NCBI RefSeq assembly: GCF_008831285.2
Contig: NC_045149.1
Span: 4,887,500-4,951,499, forward strand
DNA from: Nymphaea colorata
Lineage: Eukaryota > Streptophyta > Magnoliopsida > Nymphaeales > Nymphaeaceae
Reading direction: 5' to 3'
Length of the DNA: 64,000 nt
Part shown: positions 11,630 through 25,830 of the stretch, one piece after another
Layout: each line of letters starts with the position of its first letter
How positions within the stretch are numbered: the stretch's first letter is position 1
Notes under the pieces: model-generated
What the model was told of the DNA's origin: nothing
Database searches by the model: none
What the model saw: only the letters and a program-made list of their open reading frames with translations
Position numbers and translations under genes: made by a program

Positions 11630-12812
11630 CATGGCTTATTATAGATTCTCACCCATTAACGAGGGTTATAATTCGAACGTATCGTGTCGAGTATGCAACC
11701 ATATGTTGACCGATGTCAAAGATTATACACCAAAATTACCGGTCCGCATAACCATTCAATAGGCTGCCCGTGATAATTGCGTCGCTTCAAAGTTCTTTTC
11801 TTTTCTTTCCATTTGGAAGATTGCCAGGAAGACGCACCATTTCGCTTCTAATGAATGTAAAACCCCTCATTCTGCTGTTGTTTGACAGAGAATCTCCTTA
11901 CTAGCTGGGGTCGTGTGGCAAGAGGCGCGCACCTTGAACTATATACATAGAAAGCATTTAAATGGAAGAAAAAGATTAAAGAATTCTGGGGGTGTTTATA
12001 AATAGAATTCTGAAAAAGATTAAAGAAAAAAGTCAAGTCAGTGATGCACCGGTGAATAATCAAGAAGTTTGCCAGAAAAAATGAACAATATGAGGCCATT
12101 TACAGGTCCAAGTAGAACCCTGAGTAGTACCAACGAAATAAGACTGACAGATTATCATTCCTTAAGCAGAATGGTTAGAAGTCAGAGTCAGAACCCAAGA
12201 ACTTTAGACCTACTGCACTCGGCAGACAATCCGGCAAATCAAATACATCCATATAGAGAAAAAGTCTTGAAAGAAATCATGAACCTGTTATAGGCCCCAT
12301 TTTCCAAAATCTACAGTTATACAGCATAATTTTGCTTCCAAATATGCCGCACAAGACAGAGGAACGTACAGCTGAGAGATTGATATTCATGAAGTGCTCT
12401 CTCCCTCTCCCTCTCTCAGTACATAAATGTTGAATACTGTTTGTTCACACAAGGAAAATCTTGAAGAGAAAAGGAAACTTTCTGTTGGTAACATCAATAT
12501 GTTATTCTGTTAATCACACTACATACAAACAAGCCTGCCCTTTCACCGAAAGAAAGAAAAATACCACAAAACAGGCTTTTTATGAGGGACTGTTCAAAGA
12601 AATAAACCAAATGAACCAATTATGAACACACAACTTATTTCTGATATAGACAAACTATCAAAACAAAGACCACCTAATCAAGCCTCTCTGACGTCATCCA
12701 TGACTGACGTATGGACAATCCAAAATGTTATGACCCCTAAAGGAAATCAGAAAGAAATGAATGTCAAACGTTTTAGAATACTGATCTTAACTTCCAAGTC
12801 AGACTACTGAAG
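11630..12812. other. 3' flank of the TRM-like gene
   Basis: AT-rich DNA between the MITE and the TRM-like stop codon. The part nearest 12812 is presumably the 3' UTR of the minus-strand gene. No other gene is supported. Confidence 0.5.
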
Positions 12813-15800
12813 TTACCTTCCAAGTTCAGTTACAGCCTCTTCTATTAAATCTTCCAGCAACCACACTTCAATCTCTTCTCCTATGCTCCCTGTATCCAAT
12901 CTAAGGTCCATCCATTTGTTGCTCTTTGCAAGATCTCTCCCAACAATATGATCCAATGTCGGTGATTCGTTGGAGTGGATGGCAAGGTGGCTGTTTATCC
13001 CTGCCCATACCTCTTCAAGGAGGCGTTCACCTATTGGGAAAGGTCGAATGTTGAGCCGTTCACAGAATCCAAAGGATCGCTCTAATATCTCCAGAAGAAC
13101 CTCATTAACACAATCAAAGAGAAGCAACTGATCCACTGAAACTTCAGAAGGTGGATCCACCAGGAGAAATATGGATGGGTGTAGGGGCTGGTTTATGGAA
13201 TCCCAACATGGATCAAGTTCCATATCAGCTGTCAGAATTGAAGCTTCTAATAACATTCTCACGTACTCATAATCCACTCCTTTGAGCTGTAAACAATTTC
13301 CCGTAGCCATTCTTGAGAGTGAAGCTGTTGCAAGCATTCCATCCTTATCAGAGAGTCCCTCCCTACTTTGAGAATACTCTACCTCTTCAAAATGGATTTT
13401 CCGAGGCTTTATAGGAACATCTGCATGCAATGCGGACAATTCAATGCCTATATTAGTTGAGAAGAAGGAAAAGAAAGCCACATTGCATATTACAAAAAAA
13501 AAAAACCTTGTGGGACGGGGACACAGATCTCAGGACTTGAAAAGTCTTCAGTAAAATCTGCCTCTAAAACTGAAACTGGACTTGGCTGCTGATGCTTCTC
13601 ACAGACATTCTCTGATAATACAGATGGATTGGAAGCTTCGTAATCTGAGGGAATGCATGGGGAGGAAACGGCTATATCTTCTGAAGAGACCTAGAATGAT
13701 AAGGATGATGTAAGATGTCCATAATCGCAAAATAAGGAAAGATTGGTCTAAGAAAAGGCCTTTGCATATGTAAATAGGGTACTTTAAAAGGCCACAAAAG
13801 TGAGTTTTGTACAATTACTAATTGTGCAATCCATGTTAAGTCTGGAAACAATCCAAGGATAATGTTCTCAAACTCAAAATACTATGGCTATCCAACTTGC
13901 AAATAACAGAGAGCATGCTTGTCAGAAATAAGAACCTCGTCTACTAGTGTCAAGCATTCCAAGTTGACTATCTCTTCCGTTTGTTGTGATGAATAAGAGA
14001 TGTGTAACACATGGGGACCTCCTGACTGCTCCTCCATATGATCAGGTTCAGCAGGATGAGAAAGCTTGGTTTCACTTATTTCTTGCTCGGCATCTGCTGG
14101 TTCCTTTCTGCTTTTATTGCCTGCAGAAGCACCAAGAGAAACAAGGAATTGATTTCTTGTAATTGAAAATGCATGTTCAAGCTCCAAAAAAAAAAAAAAA
14201 ACACACCTATTGGACTCTCGATTCTTTCACTGCAGGTCCCTTTTTCTAGATTGCCATTCTCAAGCCCTCTAGAGGGTCCACCTGCCTCAATCTGCACAGG
14301 CTCTTCCAGGTCTTCCTTTGCTGGAATTCTGCATTCTGACTCACATTCAGGACCCAGGTGCTTATGGCAAGAAGAAGCTTGGACCTCATCAGAGGTGCCT
14401 CTTTGAGGACTGAAAGTAGGGTATAATACGCTGCACTCAGGCAAGGAAAGTAATCTCCCTAGAGTAGTAGTAGGTGGTCTGCTTGAGAAAGGCTCATCAG
14501 CATCTGTGACATTGATGATCTCAGATAGAAGCTTCTGAAATTCTCCTGTACTAGCTGAGTCTCTAGGCTCTGAAAATGAGCAAGGATATGGTATGTTCTT
14601 GTTTTCAAGACAGTTGAAATCATGAGGTGAAGATAACTCATCAACAATGATGCCCTTCGATATCAAAGATTTATGACTTTTCTCTCTCCGTCTTTCACTT
14701 TGTACCCATCTAGTAGTTCTTTTACGAAGGTCCGAAGATTCACATCCTAGGTATCTCTTGGCTGAACCACTGTTAACCTCTTTAAAACCCTGATATCCAT
14801 GAAAGAACCTATGAGGAGTACCATCCATGGATACATGATGCTGCTCTGCTTTTGCATCCAATATTGCATGTTTCAACTTCCGTTTGAACTCCTTAAGAGA
14901 AAAAGGAGCCGTCAGTTTCTTTCCAACCTGCTGTCTCATGTCAAAATGAGATTGTGGAGAAGTGCTTGGACTCAAGCTGACATTTATATTAGGGAGTCCA
15001 GGCTTCAGAACAATAATTTGAGTAGAATTCTGAGAGCCATGGCCTTTTGTTAGTGATTGGTTTCTGCCCCACGATTTATGCCCCGTTCCATAGAACTTCT
15101 TTTCATTATGATTGCTGAATATTTGATCTACAGTGTCTTCTAACAATTCTGAAGCATCCAAAGGCTTGTTTGACTCCATTTTTGACATTTTCTCCATTTC
15201 AGCATTTTTTAATCCTTGGATATGTTTGGCTAAAAGTGAATTAGGATCATGAAGAAGTTTGATAAACAATTCCTTGTTCAAATTCAGTATCTCCAATGCA
15301 TCCATAACTTCTTTTGAATGTTGGCCTCTGCCATCTTTTGAGAGGCACTGAGCCATGTAAAGTTTCTGGTTCACAAGAGCTTCTGTTGCCTCATCCAGCT
15401 TATCGTTGATACCATGGTAGGCATAATCAGTTTTTTCCTGTTCCAACTTTGATAGCTGACAAACATCTATGTCAGAGAAACACTGCAAAGGTGTAGCTTG
15501 GTCAAGAGTGCCAATAAATCTCTCCATGGACTTAGAGTTGTGAATAAAAACATGTTTTTTCTGTCTGGAAGTGCCCCTATCACCTAACTGAAGATTGTGC
15601 ACTATTCTAGGTATCTTGAATTTCTGCTTTTGATGCTTTTTAGAATGGTTTTTCCTCTCCAACACAGCTGGGGAGAAGTGACCTTCACTGTTGTCCTCAG
15701 ATATTTCATCGTACATATGTGGTTTCACATGTGCTTGATATGTTTGATCAGTATTTGCTTTAGACATCCATGTTTCATCTAATTCTTTCCATTCCTGGCA

Positions 15801-17174
15801 ACAAGAAGATCACAAATTAGTTTTACTTGGGGCAAACGATTACTTTGGACAATGTAATGGAAGACTCTACAATCTGGATATCTGACTATCTGAGTGTGTG
15901 TGTGGCTGCATGCGTAGATGGTCTTACCATTACATTGTCAACTGAAGAATAGCGTCCCTTTTGCTTTTTGTAACTGCTGCTGAAGTTTAGTCTCCTTGAA
16001 TATTGAGTACCTAGACATAGGCAAGCCCGCTCATTAAAATGCAAGCAGAAGCTGCTCCAAGCTTACACCAACCGTCTACCCTTTCATCTATAACATTACC
16101 AAAAAATCTGACAGAAACTAGGAAAATACACAAAATAGCAATGGACATCATTATCCACAGACAAGTTCTAACTAAACTGTAAAATGCAAGTCCACATTCT
16201 TGTTTGATGTTTCTCATTTAAAATATTTCAGATGTTGCATCATTGTGAACGATCTGCCAAGCATGCAAACATTGTTCAAGGACATAACCTATGGTGGAAA
16301 GGAGCAAAAGATGTTCTATTCCATCCACTAAAGAAAGCAGGCCAGGACAAGGTGCATAAGACGGCATAAGTGAAGCACTAAAGAGCTCATGAATGAAACA
16401 ATCAAACATCTTGCAACATATGTTTGATAAGCATAAAACACATACTGAAAACCTTGAGAAAATTATTGATGTCATGAAAAGTATTTCTCCAGTTGATAAT
16501 TTCACCAACCAAAAGTTTATTCCAGAAACATGAAATTTTGAAGACAAGCTTTTATGTGATTATAAATCCTAGTTTTCCTCTTATTTATTGTTGAGACCTT
16601 AATTTACTCATATATGAAAAAGATAAATGCTTCTTTCACTGCTGATAAGTAAGCTTCCAGCAAATACTTAATAGGATACTCAAAAGTTATAATCCAATAC
16701 TAGGCAAAATTTTCAACGGATAACATCATGTTTTCCATGTCACAGAATTATGCATTGAACTGCTGGAATCTCCAGAAATGGACAAGATTTGTTGCTCTGA
16801 GTGCAGAGAAAGAAATCTGTGCCCAAAACTACTGCAATAAAGAAAACCGATTGCTTCAACAATAACAAGTGTTATGACTATTCCAAAATCGTCAAAAGGC
16901 CGAGAAGAAATGCCACTATTTTAAATTTCTAACAAATTGCAATAGAAATTCTGGAATAATGAAGATATTTATGACCATTGACCTTGGATTCATAACAGAC
17001 GAAATTTATCTTACCAACAATGGCATTTGCACCATCTCTTAGTCTTCTGTCGGATAGCAATTTCTGTACAGAATGACCCTGGTGGAAGTCAAAGATTCTA
17101 AGCAGACCCCACACGCAACCAGGTTGGTGTTTCTCACACCGAACATGGTGCTTGTCCATCATTTTCTGCTTCAT
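12813..17174 (-). CDS. TRM/LONGIFOLIA-type protein with DUF3741 and DUF4378, 6 coding exons, 944 aa
   Basis: Coding exons, 5' to 3', are 17174-17015, 16010-15928, 15794-14207, 14120-13936, 13690-13507 and 13447-12813. All joins are GT-AG and in phase (2835 nt). TRM proteins are plant microtubule-associated factors; several bind the TON1-TRM-PP2A complex that sets division planes and cell shape. Residues about 22-50 (CVWGLLRIFDFHQGHSVQKL) are the typical N-terminal motif. Residues about 245-273 (ALEILNLNKELFIKLL) match DUF3741. IIVLKPG near residue 343 is a family signature. QPSPVSVLE near residue 708 opens the C-terminal DUF4378 region, which ends in WLLEDLIEEAVTEL (about residues 929-942). 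The ATG follows a good acceptor (ttaacag), so an upstream UTR intron is expected. The weakest splice call is the donor GTTCTT after exon 4. The paralog group (TRM13/14/15-like is possible) is unsure. Confidence 0.88.
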
Positions 17175-20100
17175 TTTAACTGTTAAATTCCTTCAAGCAC
17201 ACCAAGGTTGGACAATCAGTTTAAAGCCTGATTGAGATTGGAGAGATGAATTAGTGCATTTCACAAAATCCATACTTAAGAATCTAGTTAAATGCACATC
17301 AGTATTAACGTTAAGGGAATTGAAAATGTCTCGACGTAGATAACAGTGTCCACCGTGCATGGGTGCAGAATTGGAGCCAAGATGCATTGCTAGTGCTCTT
17401 GGTATGGTATGTCATTTCTCAATAATTAAAATATGGGTCACCACTATGCACACAAAGATAGCAAACTGATGTATAAGAATTAATAAGACCTACTAACAGT
17501 AGAAGCCCAAAGACATGAACATGATACACAAATAATGATAAATATGTAACAAACAGGTCCATTATGCCTCTTCTTAATCCTAAAGCAAAAGAATCACAAG
17601 TACCATCTCAAGTGCAAATTCTAGACTAGCTCTAAACCGTCACTATTAAGCATGAAAATTAAACAATAAATATTCTTTGCTGATGAAGTATTGACCATGC
17701 TCAACGTAAGTTTGACTTGACCATGCCCCAGCGTACCTTTCTGTGTTCAAGACCTGTGCGGTGCCTACATGAGATGCACATGCCAAGCAAAGTGTCTGTC
17801 TAACATAGTTCAAGACTCGGCCAATACATGCAAGATATGATGTTCTTTTGTGTGGATGGCAGTAGATATAGGTTCTTCCTAAACACCTCTATTAGTTAAT
17901 TGTCTTACTTTGTTAACCAATAACTTGTATAAGGAAGTTGAATTAATCCCTAAGTTTGCAGCTATGTAAAGCAAAGAGAGAGACAAAAAAAATTAAAGAA
18001 ACCTCCAGTCACATGATTTTAGTGGCTTAGTTCAAGAGAATGCACATTAATGTAGCAATGACAATCGTCTATTAGAACTGCATGGAACTGATTGATCAGC
18101 CGCAGAGGAAATATCTGATATTGGAAGATCCTCTGACAGGATTCCACATCCAGCACTCAGAGAAACATAAGAGAAACGTTCTTGCTGGTGCTTCCACCAA
18201 CCAATCACGAGGGAGAGATAGATTTACTGAGGTTAAGTAACCTTGAAAAGAAGTAAGGAAACAAAGAAACTACAGACTTCCGACAAACGGTCACATCATT
18301 TTTTTCTCCTAAGAAACTAAAGTTTCTTGATAGCTCCAATAGGAAAATAAATAGCATCATCAAGGCTTCCAAAAGCATACCCTTTAAAGAAGAAACCATA
18401 TAGGCAGAAAGTGATTCAGATGTTTGTAAGATAGGAATTCTTCACGGTAAACAGAAAATCAGAATCACATACATAAAGAATACAAAATAATGCAATTAAC
18501 TAAGAAACTGTTACAGTTAAGACTAGGTCCAAGGGTAGCACGCGGCCTATAGAAGCTCCAATAATATAAATATTTTTCAAACCCAAAAGGCTGCATGCAT
18601 CAAACGCAATAAATTGTGTCAAAGAAATTCTCAGCATAAACTTCACACAAGATGCTTCAAAATAAACCATAAATAGAGAAAAAAGCCAGGATCCTCAACG
18701 GGGTAAACAGTTGACGTTCATAACCGCAAGATAGATAGCACCACACTCACCCTTGGATGGATCAACGGATCGTCTGCCACCTTAAGTTAGCTCCGCCAAT
18801 AGAAAACATGCTTGAATCTGCTGCATACCTCCGTCAAGACTTTTCATGTTCTTAGAGTGCTCCTTCAACATCAAGAAAATTTCAGAATATCTGAGGATTA
18901 CTTGAGCAGAAGACATCCATCTAAGGAAACCCCCTTCAACTTCTTTCTTATCCTTTTAACTCTACCTCCATCTCAGGAAACCTTCAACGGTTTGGGCTAT
19001 TGTTGGTGGCAAAGAAAGGACTCAAACCCCGCCGGCAGCTTCACTCAAATATATTCACAGCAGACTCCTAAAATTGCTAACTGTCATCGAATGCACGCTT
19101 TCATCATCCGCCTAGTTCCTAGCAGAACCACTGAATTTGAGTCCCTCCGATCTCGCTTCGCCGTTGAATGCCGCCAAACAAGATTGGTACCTCAACGAAA
19201 CACCTCTCTCTCTCTCTCTGTCTCTTGGCGCCTTTCGGCAACCCAAATCCAATAAAGCTTATACAGTGACCAACGAAAAGCAGCTTGATTCAGCAACCTT
19301 TATCCCACCAATTCAACTCTCTCTCTCTCTCTCTCCCTCTCTCTCACATAGAGGCTTGAAAAAGTAGCCGAAACTTCCACATTACTTTTATATAATTTCG
19401 GGAGTAAGGACGAGATAATGAAGATACGAAGAAAACTCCTCTTTCGGAGAACGCAATGTGGCCCCTCCCCACTATCAGAAGGCCCTTCAGAGCCCCATTG
19501 ATCTAAAAGTTGGACAACCCAAACCACCCCCAAGATGCCTTCCTTTTCCCACCGACCATGAAAGCTAACAAATCCAGTTTCTCGTCACTCTGAGAAGATC
19601 ATCAGGAAGAGATTTTCCTGCAAAATCGGAAAAGACAGGGTCAGACGACACCAGGATGATGAGAGGTGTGAAACTTAAAAACACATTCAAATATAAGCCT
19701 TGCCCCAGTACAGTGATCCCAATGGCGGGAGAAAAGTTAGTTGTCGTGTTAAAAATCACCGTCTTTCTGAAGGTGGTGCTGGAAAGCAGAAGAGAATTAG
19801 GGAAAGGCTGCAAATGTCTCTGTTTCTCTCTCACTCCCTCCCCCCCTCATGAGAAGTATGGAATCGGGTGGGTGAAGAAAGGTGATGGAAAAGCGGAGAG
19901 CCGGGTCCCCAACGTTGCGTTTGCATGAAGCAAAAGTTGGAGCATCTCTCTCTCTCTCTCTAGCGGACAATTTCCCGCAGTCTCTGTATCTCTGCCTGTA
20001 TCTGGAATATAATGCCGTATAGTCCACTCCCGGAATTTCTTCCTCCCCGCATCAACTCGTTTTTTTTTTCAAAGAAAGCGAACGAGAAGACGGAGAGACA

Positions 20101-20404
20101 CTCAGAAAAAGACGAAGCCTTTGAACCACGTACCCGCAGCCCACACTGCACTCTCTTTCTCAACAACTGCCCTGCACAAATTCTTGGGTTCCCTCCTCTC
20201 TCCCCCGGGGCTCCAGCCACATTGCTTCTGCCGCTGTCTGTGAAGACACGAGCACGCACACACACACACCTACGTACAGATTCTCTCTCTACTACCTCGA
20301 ATTCTTCTTCAAGATTTTCTTGGGCCAACTTGTGGCGCCCGCAGAAAAGTGGACACGGCACGGCGAAAGATGAAAAGGATTCATCTTCTACTGCTGCCAC
20401 CTAA
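17175..20404 (-). other. 5' intron, leader and promoter region of the TRM-like gene
   Basis: Sequence from 17175 to about 18750 is AT-rich and intron-like on the minus strand. A GTGAGTG donor at 18744-18750 could end a non-coding first exon. Farther upstream, 19200-20400 is GC/CT-richer with CT tracts at 19203-19222 and 19317-19343, typical of plant leaders and promoters. Several open frames there overlap on both strands and lack any recognisable domain. Exon limits need transcript data. Confidence 0.4.
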
Positions 20405-21199
20405 CTCCCTTCCATAAATATAAAAGCAATCGTCCAGCTCTGCTGCACGAAGGATGTTATTTGTGATTACTCCTCACTCAAATGGATTTTCATTTTGTCG
20501 ACTCATTTCTCTCTGTTGTTTTTTTGCAATTACTGGCTATCCATAAACAGCTCTTAGTAAAACCCATTTGTGCACAAATTTATGCTCTGCCTCTGCCTTT
20601 CAAGTTTTCTTATTTATTGTAGGAAAGTTTCTGTTTCCGAGCTTGCCTTTTGCTTAGAACTTTCCAAAAAAAGATTCCAACCAAATTTCTTGCCATTGTT
20701 TTAATAAGGACTTTACTTCTTCATAAAAATTGTGAAAGTAAAACCTTAATGTAAGATTATGCTAACCCGATGGAGCTGCAATTTTTTTTGTTCCACAGGA
20801 CCCTTAGTACCAGGTTTAATATTTTTTATGAAAAAGTTCTTCTCCTTAAAAAAATTTCAAGTCAACATTTCACATTAAAATTTATAGACAAAAATGAGAA
20901 TTTTCCTTTCAGTTTTTAGTAATTTAAACTGAATGTATATTGAGCACCATTTTACCAGCTATGCATTTTGATTAGCTTTCTAAAAAAACTGTTGACTTTA
21001 GGCTAAAAACTAGGTTTTATATTATTTCAAAGCATCAACAAAGAATAATAAAAGATTTTTTATGATTAGCTTTTAAATTTTATATGTGCTTAGGCTTAGG
21101 TGATTGGGTTTATCACAAACCCAGATTTCACAAGACTCATTTTTGAAAACGGTTTGAAAATCATCCTCCTCAAGTTTTTTTTTTTTTTATCCTCTGCAT

Positions 21200-21253
21200 G
21201 TCAATGTATTTATCTCCTCAAAGGATGTCAATGTATTTATCTCCCCAAAGGAC
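21200..21253 (+). repeat. 27-bp tandem duplication
   Basis: gtcaatgtatttatctcc.c occurs twice head to tail (21200-21226 and 21227-21253) with two differences. Confidence 0.9.
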
Positions 21254-21312
21254 TTGGTGTAATGGTTGAGACAAAGGTTAGTAAGCGGCACATTTTCGTT
21301 TTGAATCCCTGA
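21245..21312 (+). repeat. Possible tRNA-derived SINE head
   Basis: ttggtgtaatggttgaga resembles a pol III A box. About 35 bases later, gttttgaatccctg resembles a degenerate B box (GGTTCGAATCC). No tRNA cloverleaf can be drawn, so this is at best a SINE remnant. Confidence 0.3.
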
Positions 21313-24300
21313 AGCATCAACTATTTGTGTTGTAAAAGAAGAGCGGCTAACATGCAAGTTAAAGCACCGGCACTCCGAGGCACTGAAAGTAGGTCATGTA
21401 CCATAAGAGATGAAGGATTGGGGTAGAAAGTTCAGTGATAAAATAAAATACTCTTCGTACTCACACAGGAACTTGTTTTTATTATCCAAACAAAAATCAA
21501 AAGTTTGAGTAAGTGAGAACCAACTAAACAAAGCATGCTTTAAAAACTATTAAAAAAAAGCCCAGTTTTCACAAAACTAAATTTTCACAAAACCTCATTA
21601 TTATTATTTTATGGTGCCACCTAAAACCCAAACCATGTGAACCAAAAGGTGTTGTTTATGATTCATTTTCCACTATCCCACCTAGCCTCAGCAAGGCATG
21701 TTTATGCCCTGTCCTTTCTAACTTGTGGGGTCTCCTCATCACCAAGTATGCACAAAGGATTCAAAGAAAAGCCAAAGGCTTCCACTCTCATTTATTCTCA
21801 TAACTGGTCCTGGTTGTACACTCACTCACTCACTTTTTCACCTGTTATAACAAATCCAAATGTCTCACTCACTAAACACCAACACACCTTTATGAAAAAT
21901 GAGAGGTTCTTAATTGTGGGGTGTATAGATCAGGTTTTTAATTGTGGGTGGGGGGACCTCATCTTCAATCTTCTTCTTCATTGTCATACCCTAATCTTGT
22001 CTCCTCTATCTCCTTTTTACTTGGTCTTGCCTGTGGTCCAACCATATATACTTAATTACTCCGATAAAATAAATTGAGTCAACGTCGGGTCGTCACTCTC
22101 TCCTACCGATATAAAGCAGTTGTGGAGTTAGAAATTTTTGGTTGAGGAGCACTCAGATATCAAATTTTAAGCTTTTAAATGGTGTCGATATGCAAATCAT
22201 AAAAGACTATGAGGCTATCCATATATAAAAATAGATATTGAATATAAGTTTGTATTTTTTTTCCATTTTTTTTTATTTTTTAAGTCAATTTACATCTTTT
22301 AAAATGATGTTTAAATTTTAAAAATGGGAAAATGTGGCGATTCAAGCCAATGCATAACCGCTAGACAAAAAGCGCCCTTAATAAAAAATAAATAAAATTT
22401 TATCTTTTTTTTTTTTTTTTTACTTTGATACGCGTCGGTGTCACATAAGCTAAGTTGATGTTACATATGTTTCAAGAGATTCCAATTAAAGATGAAATCC
22501 AATTTTTACAACATTACTAAATTACACTGTCATCATTATGCAGGCAATAGTGGAGGTCGGACTTACAAATTTGTCCATTATTTAGCCGTTGAAATAGGGG
22601 ATTGGATTATTTGCCTTATCCAATGTATTTATGAAGGAGACGTTCACATATTTTGGTTCAAGTATGAATCAAGAATAATTAATGCCATATCTAAATCTGA
22701 TTTTTAAATCTATAATGTTAATCCAAATTCAACGTTTAGACAAACATTAATTTAAATTAGAACCACATTATGATATGTTAAGAACCGACTTTCAGAGAGC
22801 CTCAATATAAAATATTTAATTGAAACTAAATCTGAATTTGATTCTCAAGCTAAATCTGATTGGGCAGTTACTTAAGACTGAATCTGAATCCAAATCCATT
22901 CAAATGTTACTTAATATGAAATTGATCTAGTTTCTTAAACGGATGTTTGATTTTTTTTTTTAATATGAATTTTTTGTAAAGCATTTGAGTCAGATAGCAT
23001 ATCCATATCTTGAAATCTCTACTCAAATTTCCTTCGCGAAGTCGGACCCACAGTCCTTGAGTTGTTCAGAGTAAACCTTATCGGTCTTTAGTTTAGAATT
23101 GCATCTCGAAGCTCTTTTCCAATTATGCGACGACAGGACGTGCGCTTCTTTTTGACAATTACTCCCTTCACTGTGATGATTCGCAGTTGTTGGAAAATTG
23201 CGTCATGTTTCATTGTGACCCTGATCACCGGTATAGATGTTGTTGACAATATCATCGGCAAGCATAAACATTATGGTGAAGTAAAGGGTTTTTGTAATTA
23301 AGACTTTAAGGTAGTGTTTGATGACCTCATATCTCATATCTATTAAAGATGTATATTGTAAGATCATCAGTTTAAATAAACAAAAGATCTTAATGACGTA
23401 GATCTGGAATCCATGCTACTTGTAAAAAACTGTAGATTTAAGGTGCGATTGAGGGGAGATGATGCCTAATCTTAAACCCATAGATCTGAGATCAATGAAA
23501 CAAGCACACCTTATGGGGAACAACATTTTGTTACTTTCTCATGCATCCAATCTAAAAATTGGTTATATCCATTGATCATTTTAAGAAGTATTCCATGAAT
23601 CTACTCAACTTTTTAGGACAAATGCATGAAACAGTAACATGTTGTAACTATTCACAAACAATCCACAGTAAAATTATATTGCTGGATTCATAAAACGTTG
23701 TATAAAGAAACTCAATTTTTTGTGGTAGATCTATTGGACAGTGACCGAGTGTTTCTGTTGCCAAGCAGCTTATAAGAGAACCATATCTGCAGGACCATAG
23801 AAGATAGATTCACATCTCTTCTTCCACAATTTTATTAACAAAAGCTTGAAGATTCCAGACTTGGTTGGGACTTTAACTTAAAAAAATGGCGACCCTAGGA
23901 AGATGTGAAGTTTCTCTGACCTGGTCTAAACCAACCATCTTTTCCTTCCAAGAAGGGAAAAGGAAATAGTGAGCATTTAATTGGCCCTCACATAAAATCA
24001 TCAGTATCCAAGTAATGCGGATTCAAGATCAAATCTTCCCCCCTCCCATATTACGTCAGACATTTTCTCAATACAAAATGGTAAATAAGGATTTTAAGTG
24101 GTGCTCGGTGTTTACTGTAGATCTTTTGCCACATTAACAAAAGCATGCCATGTTAGATCTACATTATCCATAAATTTCAAATATGAAGCAATCAAATGAC
24201 CCCTGAAGCAGAGAAGAAAAACTGATGTCAAACCAGTAGGCCGAGCCAAGACGGGGCTGGAAGGGTGCATGACCCTCTTTGAGATTTTGAAAAATAAAAA

Positions 24301-25644
24301 ATTACTTAATATAGGTTTTCAAAAAATTTAATTTCGCTCTTGTAAAAAATTTAAGAAACATATTTGGCCCATCTTAAAAAATAATGATAATAAAAGTTTC
24401 TAAAAATTTCTATCTCTGCTCCTGCATGCATTAGACATGTTTGGTTCCTGGGATTGTGCAACTTTAATGTACTTTCTCCCCTATGTCAGGTGGAGAAAGT
24501 CAAAAAGTTTCAGCCTTTGATTTCCTTCCCTGGATATTAAGGCTTGGATATAGAACGGTGGCGAAGAAAGCCTATGCCCTGGAATGTTTCCACGTTTTCC
24601 CTCATATTTCTTAAACGCAAAAATTTAGCCAAATTTTTTTCCTTGTTCAAGAACTCAAAGCCTGAACTTGAGTTTTAACATGCTAGATTTATAAAACAAT
24701 CTGATTTACTTGCCATCCAGATCCCCAAAACATGGTTTTTTAGTAAAAGAATTTAAAAGAAATATCTAAAAAACCTTTTACATCATCATCAAGCTTTTTG
24801 TGATATAACCAAAACATGGTTAAGTTTAGATTTCTTTCATTTTACTGACCTGTTTTGATGTAATTTTCTTAACTTTAGATTTCTCATGTAATTATGAACA
24901 TATATAAATTTGTGGGGGTGTTTAGCATAAAAAACAAAAAAATACCGATACATTAAATTAGAGAAAATTCACAGAACACTATGTCTCAATACCTTACAAG
25001 TCTATCCAAGTCTTTAGGATTTATTCATGACATATTATGTTAGTGTCCTTGTTGTCAAATGCCCATTAAGATTGAGTTTGGGTGACATATTGCTTCCGAA
25101 ACATATTTTTAAGGCTTGGTGGAAATCCAAATTGGGTTTGTGAAAAGCATAGTTTTACAAATTGACATTTTCAGAAAGGCACGAACAATTTACACCATAA
25201 GTTTTCAAGGAAAACATTTTTTTCGTATTCGCATCCACATGGACAAATGAAATTTCAAAAAATGGTAAAAAACTAGTTTTTGTAAAATGTAGTTTTCAAA
25301 AAAAAAAAAAACTCTCTCCTTCGAAGGTGGCATCCAAACGCAACTTGAACTTTAAACTAAATATGTTTTCTAATACAATTTTCAATATAAGAGACAAACG
25401 ACAAAACTGGGTGTATTTCCAAAGGCGAAAGCATGTGTGGGCAACTTAATTCACAAAAAATGCTTATTTTATATTGATACTTCAAGGTAATTTTCTCACT
25501 TACTTACTGACTCTCCTTAAAAATTTAAGCCCCTTAATAAAAATTTTTACCTCCAGCCGTGCATATTTTTATGGGTCCACTATTGGTTCCAAAGTGTTTT
25601 GATCCAAATTGCCCAAAAAAAGGAAATGTAATGATCAAGTGTTT

Positions 25645-25830
25645 GCAGGGGCGGAGTTAAGAATTTTTGATCGTACAAGCTAAATTATAGTTTTAAAATT
25701 TTAATAAGAGCCGAAATAGAAATTTTCAAATTTTTTATATATATTAAACTAAATTTTTGTAAATTTAGATATAAATTTTTAAAGTTTTTAAAATATGAAG
25801 GGAGAGCCAAGTCCCTGCCAACACCCCTTC
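25645..25830. repeat. Dispersed repeat with ggggcggag start
   Basis: Begins caggggcggagttaagaatt and runs through AT-rich sequence to gccaagtccctgccaacacc. Related starts occur near 24240 (gccgagccaagacggggctg), 29412 (cagggacagaggaagtg) and 39969 (ccggggcagagctaaatg). They look like members of one old family, of SINE, MITE or LTR origin. Confidence 0.4.

Noticed and set aside
19960-20404. Open frames of 130-146 codons on both strands
   Set aside because: Both strands are open at once because the leader is GC-rich; no recognisable domain. More likely the promoter and leader of the minus-strand TRM-like gene.
21637-22077. 146-codon open frame (+)
   Set aside because: Composition equals the surrounding non-coding DNA; no domain, splice signals or conserved motif.
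23310-24205. Possible transposon between gtgtttgatgacc and ggtcatttgattgc
   Set aside because: The ends are only loosely inverted and I found no target duplication.
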